From assembly GCA_016791475.1 (NCBI GenBank), contig JAEUWI010000005.1, positions 119,417 through 183,416 on the forward strand: 64,000 nt of DNA, read 5' to 3'. The notes beneath the pieces were generated by a model. It searched no databases. It was not told where the DNA came from and saw only the letters and a list, made by a program, of their open reading frames with translations. Positions within the stretch are counted from its first letter, which is position 1, and each line of letters begins with the position of its first letter. A program made the position numbers and the translations under genes. Source of the stretch: Candidatus Hydrogenedentota bacterium (GTDB lineage: Bacteria > Hydrogenedentota > Hydrogenedentia > Hydrogenedentales > JAEUWI01). Below, one piece after another: positions 38,471-46,427 of the stretch.

Positions 38471-38986
38471 TTTCCGCTTCCCCAAGATATCATAGAGCAC
38501 GATTCCGAAGGCATTGGCCACGTTGATGCTGTTCTTGTAGCCGTGCATGGGGATTTTCACCACGTGGTCGCAGCGGGCGATGTTGCGCTCGTGGATGCCG
38601 TTGACCTCGTTGCCGAAGACGATGGCGACGGGGCTGGGCCACTGAAACTCGTGCATGTCTTCCGCGCCTTCGGCCACTTCGATGGCGACAATGGGAATAC
38701 CCTGTTCCCGCAACGCCGCCAGGCAATCCTTGGTGCGCTCGTAGTAGGTCCAGGGCACATAGGCAAAGGCGCCGAGGGCCGTCTTTTCCAGTTTCTTATG
38801 GGGCGGGTGGGCCGACATGCCGCACAGGTGAATATGCGCCACGGCGCCCGCGTCGCAGGTGCGGAAGATGGAGCCTACATTAAAGGCGCTCCGCAGGTTG
38901 TCCAGCACCACATGCACCGGGTTGCGCGGTATGGGCGCGAGGTTGGCAATGTCGATATCGGCGTAGTGGGGTTCCAGTTCGGCCAT
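38456..38986 (-). CDS. SpoU/TrmH-family RNA 2'-O-methyltransferase
   Basis: A 176-residue SPOUT enzyme that methylates ribose in tRNA or rRNA using S-adenosylmethionine. Motif 1 is NLRSAFNVGSIFRTCDAGAV, motif 2 is IVFGNEVNGI and motif 3 is KIPMHGYKNSINVANAFGIVLYDI; the knotted C-terminal fold is complete. It lacks the N-terminal RNA-binding domain of rRNA methyltransferases such as RlmB, so tRNA is the likelier target, but this is inference. The ATG at 38986 has TGAGGAT upstream; the frame runs to 39190 without homology. Confidence 0.9.
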   Translation of the reverse strand: MAELEPHYADIDIANLAPIPRNPVHVVLDNLRSAFNVGSIFRTCDAGAVAHIHLCGMSAHPPHKKLEKTALGAFAYVPWTYYERTKDCLAALREQGIPIVAIEVAEGAEDMHEFQWPSPVAIVFGNEVNGIHERNIARCDHVVKIPMHGYKNSINVANAFGIVLYDILGKRKVVDS

Positions 38987-39086
38987 GATGGGGAATATCC
39001 TCAGGGGTGAGCCAGGGTTTGTGTTTCTCTGAAAGTGCCGGAGCGGGGTATCTCGAATGGCAAGGCGGCCATCATTTACTTGGGGA

Positions 39087-39180
39087 CTTACCCCCCTGCC
39101 CCCCCGCAAGCGGGGGGGAACCAGGAAGTTCACTTCGACAATCAAGGTCCCCCCCGCTTGCGGGGGGGTAGGGGGGGTAA
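39087..39180. repeat. G/C-rich composite palindrome
   Basis: Two halves (39087-39118 and 39149-39180) are reverse complements of each other, TTACCCCCCTGCCCCCCCGC being the left part, and each half also folds on itself (CCCCCCCGCAAGCGGGGGGG). This is the architecture of a REP/BIME pair, in the 338-bp gap between the SpoU and PpiC-like genes; no transposase is adjacent. Confidence 0.65.
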
Positions 39181-39271
39181 AATCCACCAAGCTTCAATGT
39201 CTACTGAAGACGCGAAGTGTCAAAGGAGATTGTCCCCGCAAACTCGCGACGGGCGTCCGCCACCACCAAAC

Positions 39272-39305
39272 AAAAACCGGCCTTCCCGCGAAGGAGAAGG
39301 CCGGC
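39272..39305 (-). terminator. Intrinsic terminator of the PpiC-like gene
   Basis: On the minus strand GCCGGCCTTC pairs with GGAAGGCCGG around a 9-nt loop and is followed by TTTTTGTTT. A good rho-independent terminator 20 bp after the stop codon. Confidence 0.8.
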
Positions 39306-39324
39306 ATAGAATTTACATCGCGTA

Positions 39325-41364
39325 TTACGGATTGGCCGGGGCCGTCTCCGCCGCCGGGGCGGGAGCGGGCTCAGCGGGTGCTTCCGCGCCCGTGGCCGGG
39401 GTCACACCGGATTCCGCAGCGGGGTTCGCCGGCGTCTCGGTGGCCGTGGTGTCGTCGCGGCCGATGATCGCGTCGTAGACCTTCTGATCGATGCTCCAGT
39501 CCACGCGCTCCAGTTCGCGTTCACGCAGGTCCTTCAGGTAGTCCTGCAGAAGCTGCATGCCGGCCATCTGGCGACGCTGGTCGCGCAAGGCCTTGCCTTC
39601 TTCGTCCCACTTGGCCTTCGCCTCTTCCGTGGGTTCTTCGCGCTTGGTGAGGGCGATGAGGTAGGAAGCACCGAGGAAGTCCGTGAGGGGACCGGCCAGT
39701 TCGTTCTCCGCCTTGCCTTCCAGCGCGGCGTAGATGTCCTGGGTCTGGAGGTAGATCTGCTGCTGGAACAGGAACTCGCTCTTGGAGAAGGGGGCGGTCT
39801 CCTTGATTTCGAGGTTCAGGTCGGGGAACTTCTCCTTGACCTCGTCCAGCGTCTTCGCCTGGGCCTTGATCTCGTTGGCCAGGGCCGTAATCTCCGCCTT
39901 GTAGGCCTCGCCCTGCTTGCGCTCGGCAATCACGTCGTCCGTCACCTGGGTGCGGACTTCTTCCAGCGCCGGAATCGCGCCTTCGGTGGTCAGCACGGCT
40001 TCGGCCACATAAAGGTTTTCGCTCGCGGTGATAACGGGGAATTCGAAGGGCTGCTTGTTGAACTTCTTCATGCCCTCTTCATCCACCACGCGGCGGAACT
40101 GGAACGCATCGACCCGGGGAATACCATTGATATCCGGGGACTCCACCGAGAAACCTTCGGCGAGGCTGGTCTTGTAACCCAGCGCCTCGGCGGCCTTGGA
40201 AAGGTTGCCCAACTCTTTCGCCTTCGCCGAGAGCTCCTGGGCCTTCAGCTCCAGCGCGGACTTGGCGTCCGCGGGAAGTTCAACTTTGATGTAGATGTGG
40301 CGGGCAAAAATTTCGCGCACCTGAGGCGTCGCGGCGGGGGCCGCTTCCGCTGGGGCGGCCGCGGGATCGGCGGGGGCAGGCGTTTCCGCCGGGGCCGCTT
40401 CGCCACCCGTCATGCGCTCGTCTTCCACCTTGTAAATATAGAAGCCACCGGGGCCGCGCACCGGCTCACTCACACCGCCCTTGGCCAATGCGAAGAGCGG
40501 CTTGCGATAGTCCAGTTCGGTCGGGCGCTCGGAGATCCAGCCCAGCTCGCCCCCGTTTTTTGTCTCCAATTCGGAATACTGGTCCGCCAGGGCCGCAAAA
40601 TCCTCGCCGGCCTGGGCCTTCGTCAGTACTTCCTTCACCTTGTCATTCGGCTCGGCCAGCAGGGACAGGGCCACAAACTCAGCCGTATGGGTCGCGGGCT
40701 TCTGATAGCGCGCCTTATTCGCCTCGTAGTACGCCGCGATCTCTTCTTCCGTGGGCACCACGGGCTTTTCGATCTTCGCATACTCCATCTGGATTTTGGT
40801 GGCGTTGTCTTTCAGTTCCTGCTCGATGTCCTTGTCGAGAACGCGGTTGGCCGCCGCAAGCACGGTCTCCATATAGACCTGGCGGGACACCTGCTCCTGA
40901 ACACCGGCGAAGACTTCGTCCCACTTAATGCCCTCGTTGTTGGTTACCCAGGCATTGTAGCGTGCGGGGATAAAGGTGCCCGCGTCATCCTTGAAGCTGG
41001 GATCGTCGCGCAGACGCTCTTCGAGGAGGGGCTGGTCCACTTTGAACTTGCGCTTCTGCTCCTCGCGCTTGATCAGCGCGGAGGCCAGCATTTCCTGCAT
41101 CACTTCGCCCGCGATACCCTGCTCTTCAAGCTGGAGGTAGGTGGGCTGCTCGCCGCCCCTGGCGTTGCGCCGGGCCGCCATCTCCAGATTGCGCCGGAAC
41201 TCGGACGCCATGATTGGAATGCCGGCCACCTTGGCCAGCTCCACGTCCATGCCCTGATCCATGCCCGGATTGGACGTGGGTACGCCGAAGAACAACATGG
41301 GCAGGCCGATAGCGACAAACATGAATATGAGCATGGCCCGCTTGTGATCTCGAAAGATATGCAC
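39325..41364 (-). CDS. PpiC/SurA-like peptidyl-prolyl isomerase, membrane-anchored
   Basis: A 679-residue protein resembling PpiD/SurA. A membrane helix lies at about residues 8-28 (RAMLIFMFVAIGLPMLFFG). The first soluble part has SurA-like helices (residues about 45-260). A PpiC rotamase domain (about 240-330) contains AQAGEDFAALADQYSELETKNGGELGWISERPTELDYRKPLFALAKGGVSEPVRGPGGFYIYKVED. A Pro/Ala-rich insert follows, and the C-terminus repeats AP-rich low-complexity sequence. It would fold outer-membrane or secreted proteins in the periplasm. The GTG at 41364 has GGAGG 9 nt upstream; no ATG suits. The upstream frame to 41763 is a shadow. Confidence 0.85.
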   Translation of the reverse strand: MHIFRDHKRAMLIFMFVAIGLPMLFFGVPTSNPGMDQGMDVELAKVAGIPIMASEFRRNLEMAARRNARGGEQPTYLQLEEQGIAGEVMQEMLASALIKREEQKRKFKVDQPLLEERLRDDPSFKDDAGTFIPARYNAWVTNNEGIKWDEVFAGVQEQVSRQVYMETVLAAANRVLDKDIEQELKDNATKIQMEYAKIEKPVVPTEEEIAAYYEANKARYQKPATHTAEFVALSLLAEPNDKVKEVLTKAQAGEDFAALADQYSELETKNGGELGWISERPTELDYRKPLFALAKGGVSEPVRGPGGFYIYKVEDERMTGGEAAPAETPAPADPAAAPAEAAPAATPQVREIFARHIYIKVELPADAKSALELKAQELSAKAKELGNLSKAAEALGYKTSLAEGFSVESPDINGIPRVDAFQFRRVVDEEGMKKFNKQPFEFPVITASENLYVAEAVLTTEGAIPALEEVRTQVTDDVIAERKQGEAYKAEITALANEIKAQAKTLDEVKEKFPDLNLEIKETAPFSKSEFLFQQQIYLQTQDIYAALEGKAENELAGPLTDFLGASYLIALTKREEPTEEAKAKWDEEGKALRDQRRQMAGMQLLQDYLKDLRERELERVDWSIDQKVYDAIIGRDDTTATETPANPAAESGVTPATGAEAPAEPAPAPAAETAPANP

Positions 41365-41617
41365 CGAAAAAAACCTCCAATGTAAGTAAACAGGCCGCGA
41401 TGGGACCCGACCGGCATGAAACGGCCCTGGGCCGCTGGATTCACAACTTGGTAAACCTGACGAATTTAGCACATGCCGGTCAATGGGTGCAAATAACCCC
41501 TGTAAAATGCACGGGTTAGATGCCAAGCACCCCCGCAATGTGCTACACTCGGGCTTCTGCCGATTTCGTCGCCGGCCCGGCCATCGCCCCCGCCGCGGAC
41601 CGGCTGGAGGTACCCCT

Positions 41618-42637
41618 GTGACACATGCCGGAAGCGAAGACGCGATTGATCTCCTCGCCGTGGGCGCCGGGCCCGCCGCCCTGGTGGCCCTGCGTGAAGC
41701 CCAGCGCGCGGGCCTGCGTGCAATCGCCATCGACAAGGGCCCGGTCTGTGGCGCCCTGCTCAAACACCCGACCTACATGCGCTGGTTCTCCACCTTCGAC
41801 AAGCTGGAACTCTGCGGTTTTCCCCTGCTGATCGACGAGAAAAACCCGACACGCCGGGAGTACCTCCGCTATTGCCGCGCCTTTGTAAGGTATTTCGGAC
41901 TTGATGTGGTCACTTATCACGAAGTGACCCGGATCGAAGAATCGGACGGCGTCTTCCACGTCACCGCCCGGGACCTTTTTGGCCGGGAACAGCACTGGAT
42001 CGCCCGCAACGTGGTGCTCGCGACGGGGTTCTACGACAGTCCCCGTCCCTTGGGCATTCCCGGCGGCGATTTACCGAAGGTGAGCCACCGCTATAAGGAA
42101 TCCCACTACTACGCCGACCACAGAGTCTTGATCATCGGCGCCGGCTCCTCCGCCGCCGAAGTCGCCCTCGAACTCTACCGCGACGGCGCGGATGTCACCG
42201 TGGCCATGCGGGGAGACCGCTTCCACACGAAATATTGGGTGGAGCCGGATATCGAGAACCGCATCAAGGAAGGCTCCATTCAGGCCTGGCGCAATTGCGA
42301 AGTCCTCGAGATTGGCATGGATGACGTCACGCTCCGCACGGATACCGGCGAGATTGTGCGCGTTGCCAATGATTTCGTGCTCGCCATGACGGGCTATGAG
42401 CCCGACACGGCGCTGCTTGAGAGCACCGGGGCCATCGTGGACCGGGCCACCGGAAAGCCCGTGCTGGACGAGGCCCACGAGACGACCGTGCCGGGTATCT
42501 TCGTGGCCGGTACCTTGTGCGCCGGCTGCGAATCGAATGTCGTATTTGTGGAAAACAGCCGCGAGCATGGCCCCGCCATCGTTCGCAGGATACAGGCCCG
42601 GAACGCCATGGCGGTTCCGGCAGGCACCCGGGAGTAG
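41618..42637 (+). CDS. YpdA-family putative bacillithiol disulfide reductase (flavoprotein)
   Basis: A 339-residue FAD/NADPH-dependent oxidoreductase. FAD-binding AVGAGPAALVAL is at residues about 13-25, and the NADPH-binding GxGxxA motif IIGAGSSAAEVAL is in the middle. The block GALLKHPTYMRWFSTFDKLELCGFPL is diagnostic of the YpdA (Bdr) family, which reduces bacillithiol disulfides; it lacks the redox-active CxxC of thioredoxin reductases. The GTG start at 41618 has GGAGG 7 nt upstream. It is followed at 4 bp by comB, so the two form an operon. Confidence 0.82.
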   Translation: MTHAGSEDAIDLLAVGAGPAALVALREAQRAGLRAIAIDKGPVCGALLKHPTYMRWFSTFDKLELCGFPLLIDEKNPTRREYLRYCRAFVRYFGLDVVTYHEVTRIEESDGVFHVTARDLFGREQHWIARNVVLATGFYDSPRPLGIPGGDLPKVSHRYKESHYYADHRVLIIGAGSSAAEVALELYRDGADVTVAMRGDRFHTKYWVEPDIENRIKEGSIQAWRNCEVLEIGMDDVTLRTDTGEIVRVANDFVLAMTGYEPDTALLESTGAIVDRATGKPVLDEAHETTVPGIFVAGTLCAGCESNVVFVENSREHGPAIVRRIQARNAMAVPAGTRE

Positions 42638-42641
42638 ACCC

Positions 42642-43367
42642 ATGCGCTGGCATATCATCGAGGGGGAAGCGGGGTGTGAATTTGCGGTCGCACACAAGTG
42701 CACCGCCATTATCGTGGACGCCCTCCGGGCCAGCGCCACCGCCGCCATGCTCTGCCATCACGGCGCCAAATCCATTCTGGCCGTGCGCGAGGTGGAGGAA
42801 GCCCTTCGTGCAAAGGACATTCATTCCGGCGCGCTGCTGTTTGGCGAACGCGGCGGCCTGCCCCCCCAGGGCTTCGACTATGGGAACAGCCCCCAGGATG
42901 CGAGCCACGCCCGGGGCCGAAGCGTCATCTTCACCACCACCACCGGCGCGGGGCGCCTCGTCTCCGCCTGGGGCGCCCACGCGGTGCTCATGGGCACGAC
43001 CATCAACGCTTCCGCCGTCGCCCGCGCGGCGGCCGGCCTGGAGCATGACGTGGTCATCATCCCCGCCGGATTCGCCGGCGATCCCGAATTCGACGCCCAG
43101 GAAGACTGGTGCGCCTCCACCGCCATCGCCATGAAGGCCGGTGTAAACATCGGCGAAGGCCGCGCGACCTTCGAAGCCTGGCGCGACCGTATTGACAGCG
43201 ACGGGATCGAGGCTATCTTCGCAGGATCGCCCCACGCCGCTAAACTGCGGAAAATCGGTATGGAGTCGGACATCAACTGGTGTGCCCAGGTCGACGTGAC
43301 CCATGCCGTGCCCCAGGGCGTGGCCCGGACCGACCTGGGTGTGGTGCTGGAAGCGATGGAAATCTGA
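42642..43367 (+). CDS. comB: 2-phosphosulfolactate phosphatase (ComB family)
   Basis: A 241-residue Mg-dependent phosphatase that removes phosphate from 2-phosphosulfolactate (a step of coenzyme M synthesis in methanogens, sulfolactate formation in bacteria). Motifs IIVDALRASAT, GERGGLPPQGFDYGNSP and FTTTTGAGRL agree with the family. The ATG is 4 bp past the previous stop codon, with GGGAG overlapping the end of that gene. ComA, ComC or sulfolactate genes are not in the window, so the role here is open. Confidence 0.85.
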   Translation: MRWHIIEGEAGCEFAVAHKCTAIIVDALRASATAAMLCHHGAKSILAVREVEEALRAKDIHSGALLFGERGGLPPQGFDYGNSPQDASHARGRSVIFTTTTGAGRLVSAWGAHAVLMGTTINASAVARAAAGLEHDVVIIPAGFAGDPEFDAQEDWCASTAIAMKAGVNIGEGRATFEAWRDRIDSDGIEAIFAGSPHAAKLRKIGMESDINWCAQVDVTHAVPQGVARTDLGVVLEAMEI

Positions 43368-43463
43368 CCGGAGTTTCGAATTAAAGAGGAATTTCACCTG
43401 TTTGAATGTCCATATAATCAGGCGACATACTTGGCAGCGTGAGTCGAGTGAAAGGCAAGGAAT

Positions 43464-43661
43464 ATGGAATGGGACGAAATAGATCGCGCTTCCTTTTCTG
43501 TCTGCGATATCGGCGACGAAGGTAGTGACTTGTCGTACTGGTTGGGGCGACCTCCAGAGGAACGGCTCGCGGCGGTCGAATTTATGAGGCGGATAATGTA
43601 TGGCTATGATTCCACTTCCGCGCGAATGGAACGAATTCTTGAGATTGATGATCTCAAATGA
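43464..43661 (+). CDS. Small YWLxRPPEERLAAVEFMRR protein
   Basis: A 65-residue protein with an acidic beginning and a centre reading SYWLGRPPEERLAAVEFMRR, followed by MYGYDSTSARMERILEIDD. This is the sequence pattern of a small protein often found immediately before an AbiEii/MenT-type nucleotidyltransferase gene. Here no such partner follows: 138 bp of non-coding DNA leads to argS. AAGGCAAGGAAT upstream of the ATG could bind ribosomes. It may be an orphan from a former toxin-antitoxin unit. Confidence 0.65.
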   Translation: MEWDEIDRASFSVCDIGDEGSDLSYWLGRPPEERLAAVEFMRRIMYGYDSTSARMERILEIDDLK

Positions 43662-43745
43662 GGTTTGATGGGGACTTCCCTACCACTTCTAGACGGAAAG
43701 GCTTCGAAGCTCGTCTGAATCTCGCCCTGCGCATACCCTTTTCGC

Positions 43746-43751
43746 TATACT
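43746..43751 (+). promoter_or_regulatory. Putative -10 box of argS
   Basis: TTCGCTATACTAACG with TATACT 48 nt before the start codon; no clear -35. Confidence 0.5.
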
Positions 43752-43799
43752 AACGGGCTATTGTAAGCTAGTCCCCCTATTTTCCCCGAGGTGCCTCCC

Positions 43800-45497
43800 G
43801 TGAATCCCTTTTCCAGTCTTATTCCGCCGATCCTGGCCGCCTTTCCCGAGTTGTCCGCCGATGATTTCTCTTTCGGCGTGCCCCCGAAGCTCGAACTCGG
43901 GGATGTGGCCATTCCCCTCTTCATTCCGGCGAAGAAACTGCAGACTCCGCCGCCGAAATTGGCCGCGGAAATCGTGGCAAAGGCTGTTTTTGGGCCGGAA
44001 GTGCTGGAAGCAAAGCCGGCGGGCCCCTACCTGAACCTCAAGCTCGATCGCGGGGCCTTCGCCCGGAAGATCGTGGGTGATGTGCTCGAAGCGGGGGACG
44101 CCTTCGGCGCCAATGGCATCGGCCAGGGCAAGAAAGTGGTGCTGGAGCACACCAGCATTAACCCGAACGCAAGTCCCCACGTGGGCCGGGCACGGAACGC
44201 CATGATCGGCGACAGCCTGGCGCGGCTTTTCCGCTTCGAGGGCCACGATGTGGAAGTGCACTACTACGTGAACGACATGGGCCGCCAGATCGGCCTGCTT
44301 GTGCTGATTGCGGAGGAACTGAAGAACCTGACCTTCGACCAGATCCTGGACGCCTATGTGGCCGCCAACGAGCGGGCGAAGGAAGACGAGGCATTTGCCC
44401 AGGCCGGTTATGAACTGCTTGCGAAAATGGAGCAGGGCGACCCGGAAACGCAAAAGAAATTCACTGCGGTAACCGACCTGTGCCTGAAGGGCCAGTTGGA
44501 AGTACTCCACCGCCTTGGCGGCACCTATGATGTCTTTGACCACGAATCCAAGTATGTGAAAGACTCCCGCCTCGACGAAATCGTGGAAAAGCTCAAGGAA
44601 AAGGACGCGGTCTTCATCGACGAAGATCAGCGGCTCGTGGTGGACCTCTCCAAGCTCGGCTATACCCAGGAAGAGGGCCGCTATTTTGTACTCCTTCGGG
44701 GCAACGGCAGCTCCATGTACGGCTTCCGCGATCTAGCCTATACCCTGGACAAGGAAGCCCTCGGCGCGGACATCAACATGATGGTCCTCGGCGAAGATCA
44801 CAAACTCTACGCCCAGCAGCTTGCGCTCATCCTCGAAGCGGCGGGCCACCCCGCGCCGGAGCCGATTTACTACTCCTACATCCTGCTCAAGAGCGGCAAA
44901 ATGTCCACCCGGCAGGGCAAGGTCGTGCTGCTGTCCGACTTCCTCGACGAAGCGGCGGGCCTGGCCCACGAGCGCGTCGTGGAGCAGTGCAAGGATCTCT
45001 CCCCCGAAGAGCAGCGTGCCATCGCCGAGCAGGTCGCCGTCGCCGCCATTCGCTTCAGCGTGCTTCGGGTTACGCCGAACAAGAACGTGATCTTCGACAT
45101 GGAAGAGAACATGAAGTTCGTCGGCGACACGGGCCCCTACGTGCAGTATTCCTGCGCGCGCATCAACTCCATCATGCGCAAACACGATGCCGAAGTGTCC
45201 AGCACCCCCGCCGACGTATTCCCCGTCACCGCCGACGCCGAGTGGGCGCTCCTCACCAAGATCGCCGACTTTTCCAGCGTCGTCGCCAGCGGACTAAACC
45301 AGCGCACCTGCGCGCCCATCGCAAACTACACCCTCGAGCTCGCGCGCTTGTTTTCGAGCTTCTACAACGACTGCCCCGTGCTCAAGGCGGAAAACGAGGC
45401 CCTCGTCACCGCGCGGCTCCAGATCTGCAAGGCAACGCTCCAGACCCTAAAGAACGCCCTGGGCATTTTGGGCATCGCCGCGCCAGAACGCATGTAG
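43800..45497 (+). CDS. argS: Arginyl-tRNA synthetase
   Basis: A 565-residue class I synthetase that charges tRNA-Arg. The HIGH-equivalent motif is SPHVGRARN (in HTSINPNASPHVGRARNAMIGDS), and the KMSKS-equivalent is KMSTRQGKVVL. The N-terminal Add-1 domain and the C-terminal anticodon-binding DALR domain (YTLELARLFSSFYNDCPVLKAE) are both present; length is normal. The GTG at 43800 has GAGG 8 nt upstream; a GTG at 43791 also keeps frame. The stop codon begins a small inverted-repeat element. Confidence 0.97.
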   Translation: MNPFSSLIPPILAAFPELSADDFSFGVPPKLELGDVAIPLFIPAKKLQTPPPKLAAEIVAKAVFGPEVLEAKPAGPYLNLKLDRGAFARKIVGDVLEAGDAFGANGIGQGKKVVLEHTSINPNASPHVGRARNAMIGDSLARLFRFEGHDVEVHYYVNDMGRQIGLLVLIAEELKNLTFDQILDAYVAANERAKEDEAFAQAGYELLAKMEQGDPETQKKFTAVTDLCLKGQLEVLHRLGGTYDVFDHESKYVKDSRLDEIVEKLKEKDAVFIDEDQRLVVDLSKLGYTQEEGRYFVLLRGNGSSMYGFRDLAYTLDKEALGADINMMVLGEDHKLYAQQLALILEAAGHPAPEPIYYSYILLKSGKMSTRQGKVVLLSDFLDEAAGLAHERVVEQCKDLSPEEQRAIAEQVAVAAIRFSVLRVTPNKNVIFDMEENMKFVGDTGPYVQYSCARINSIMRKHDAEVSSTPADVFPVTADAEWALLTKIADFSSVVASGLNQRTCAPIANYTLELARLFSSFYNDCPVLKAENEALVTARLQICKATLQTLKNALGILGIAAPERM

Positions 45498-45598
45498 GGA
45501 CGGACCCGCGCTTAAGCGTCGCCTGATAACGCAAAGAACGCAATACAGCAAAGGCCGATTGTCTTTAGCGGCATTTGTTCGATGCGCGGGCCTGTCCC
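45497..45598. repeat. Short palindrome-ended element, copy A
   Basis: A 102-bp segment with ends GGGACGGACCCGCGC and GCGCGGGCCTGTCCC (13 of 15 bases complementary), directly after the argS stop. Copy B is at 58502-58602, with the same ends and almost the same length. Confidence 0.7.
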
Positions 45599-45707
45599 AG
45601 CGGATGTGGAGCGACGATTCGATGCAGCACCAAAAGGTCCCTTCGTAGTTCCACTGGATGCGGGAAGGTGGCCTCGTACAAGGCTCAGTGGGGGACGCCA
45701 TCCCCAT

Positions 45708-46007
45708 TCAGGAACGTCCCGATGCCTCGGCAATGGGATGAACTACAATGGCATCTGCCCGCTTTCGCACGAGGCTCAGGTCGTAGTTCATCTGCAGGCG
45801 CAACCATCCATCGGCGGTACCCCAGCCCATTTTTTCCAGGCGAACGGACATCTCGGGTGATATCCCTGACTTTTCGTTGAGCAGGTTGTTCAATGTTTGT
45901 CGTGCCACCCCCAGGGCTTTGGCGCCATCGGACACGGTAATCCCCAAGGGTTCGAGACAATTGACTCGCACGTGCCGTCCCGGATGGGGTGGGTTCTTCA
46001 TTGGCAT
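45708..46007 (-). CDS. higA: HigA-family antitoxin (XRE helix-turn-helix)
   Basis: A 99-residue DNA-binding antitoxin. The pattern NPPHPGRHVRVNCLEPLGITVSDGAKALGVARQTLNNLLNEKSGISPEMSVRLEKMGWGTADGWLRLQMNYDL is the typical HigA/VapI order with one HTH. It would neutralise HigB and repress its own promoter. It lies 14 bp downstream of the toxin gene, in the higB-higA order. Confidence 0.92.
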   Translation of the reverse strand: MPMKNPPHPGRHVRVNCLEPLGITVSDGAKALGVARQTLNNLLNEKSGISPEMSVRLEKMGWGTADGWLRLQMNYDLSLVRKRADAIVVHPIAEASGRS

Positions 46008-46021
46008 GTTCTGCGACTCCC

Positions 46022-46300
46022 TTAGTGATAATCCACCAGATCGATTTCCAAGGCAAGGCCGCCCTCGAAACGAAATATGATGCGCCAGTTTTCTGAGACG
46101 GCAACGGCGTAGTGTTCCCGAAGACTCCCGCGAAGTTCGTGTAACCTGTAACCCGGTTGGCGCATGTGCTCGATTGACTCAGCGGCATCCAAGTCGGCAA
46201 GAATCAATTCAACCCTGGCCAGCAAGTATGGGTTGACCTTACTGACATCACCGTGTTCTTAGAGGCGCTTCAGCCCCTTGTGTTTGAAGCTACCGACCAT
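46022..46300 (-). pseudogene. higB: higB toxin with in-frame stop codon at codon 14
   Basis: The frame from the ATG at 46300 encodes MVGSFKHKGLKRL, then a TAA (46259-46261), then EHGDVSKVNPYLLARVELIL and the rest of a standard HigB (RelE superfamily mRNA interferase), 93 codons in all. In the family the stopped codon is an aromatic residue (KxLYE or KxFFE), so a Tyr TAT/TAC to TAA change fits. A restart at a TTG near 46225 would give only 67 residues, without the first helix. The antitoxin is intact. An assembly error is the chief alternative. Confidence 0.8.
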
Positions 46301-46306
46301 ACCCTA

Positions 46307-46319
46307 GTCTACCTTAGAC
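46307..46319. promoter_or_regulatory. Putative Hig operator
   Basis: GTCTACCTTAGAC: inverted arms GTCTA/TAGAC with a 3-bp centre, 7 bp ahead of the higB ATG. HigA proteins usually bind such short palindromes. Confidence 0.5.
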
Positions 46320-46346
46320 AATTGTCACTTGTCAGATCGACTCAAG

Positions 46347-46406
46347 AAAAATCCGGCGCGGCGGACCGCAAAGGTCTCGTGAGACCTTTTCGACCCACCG
46401 CGCCGG
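46347..46406 (-). terminator. Terminator of the hybrid cluster protein gene
   Basis: On the minus strand CCGGCGCGG and CCGCGCCGG pair over a long arm with an inner AAAGGTCTC/GAGACCTTT hairpin and end in ATTTTT. A strong rho-independent terminator 20 bp past the stop. Confidence 0.8.
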
Positions 46407-46427
46407 TCAAGGCGCAGTTGGTTTTTA

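Noticed and set aside
46022..46225. Shorter HigB of 67 residues from a TTG start as a normal gene
   Set aside because: The missing first 25 residues are present upstream in the same frame and match the family, separated only by one stop codon; a pseudogene call fits better.
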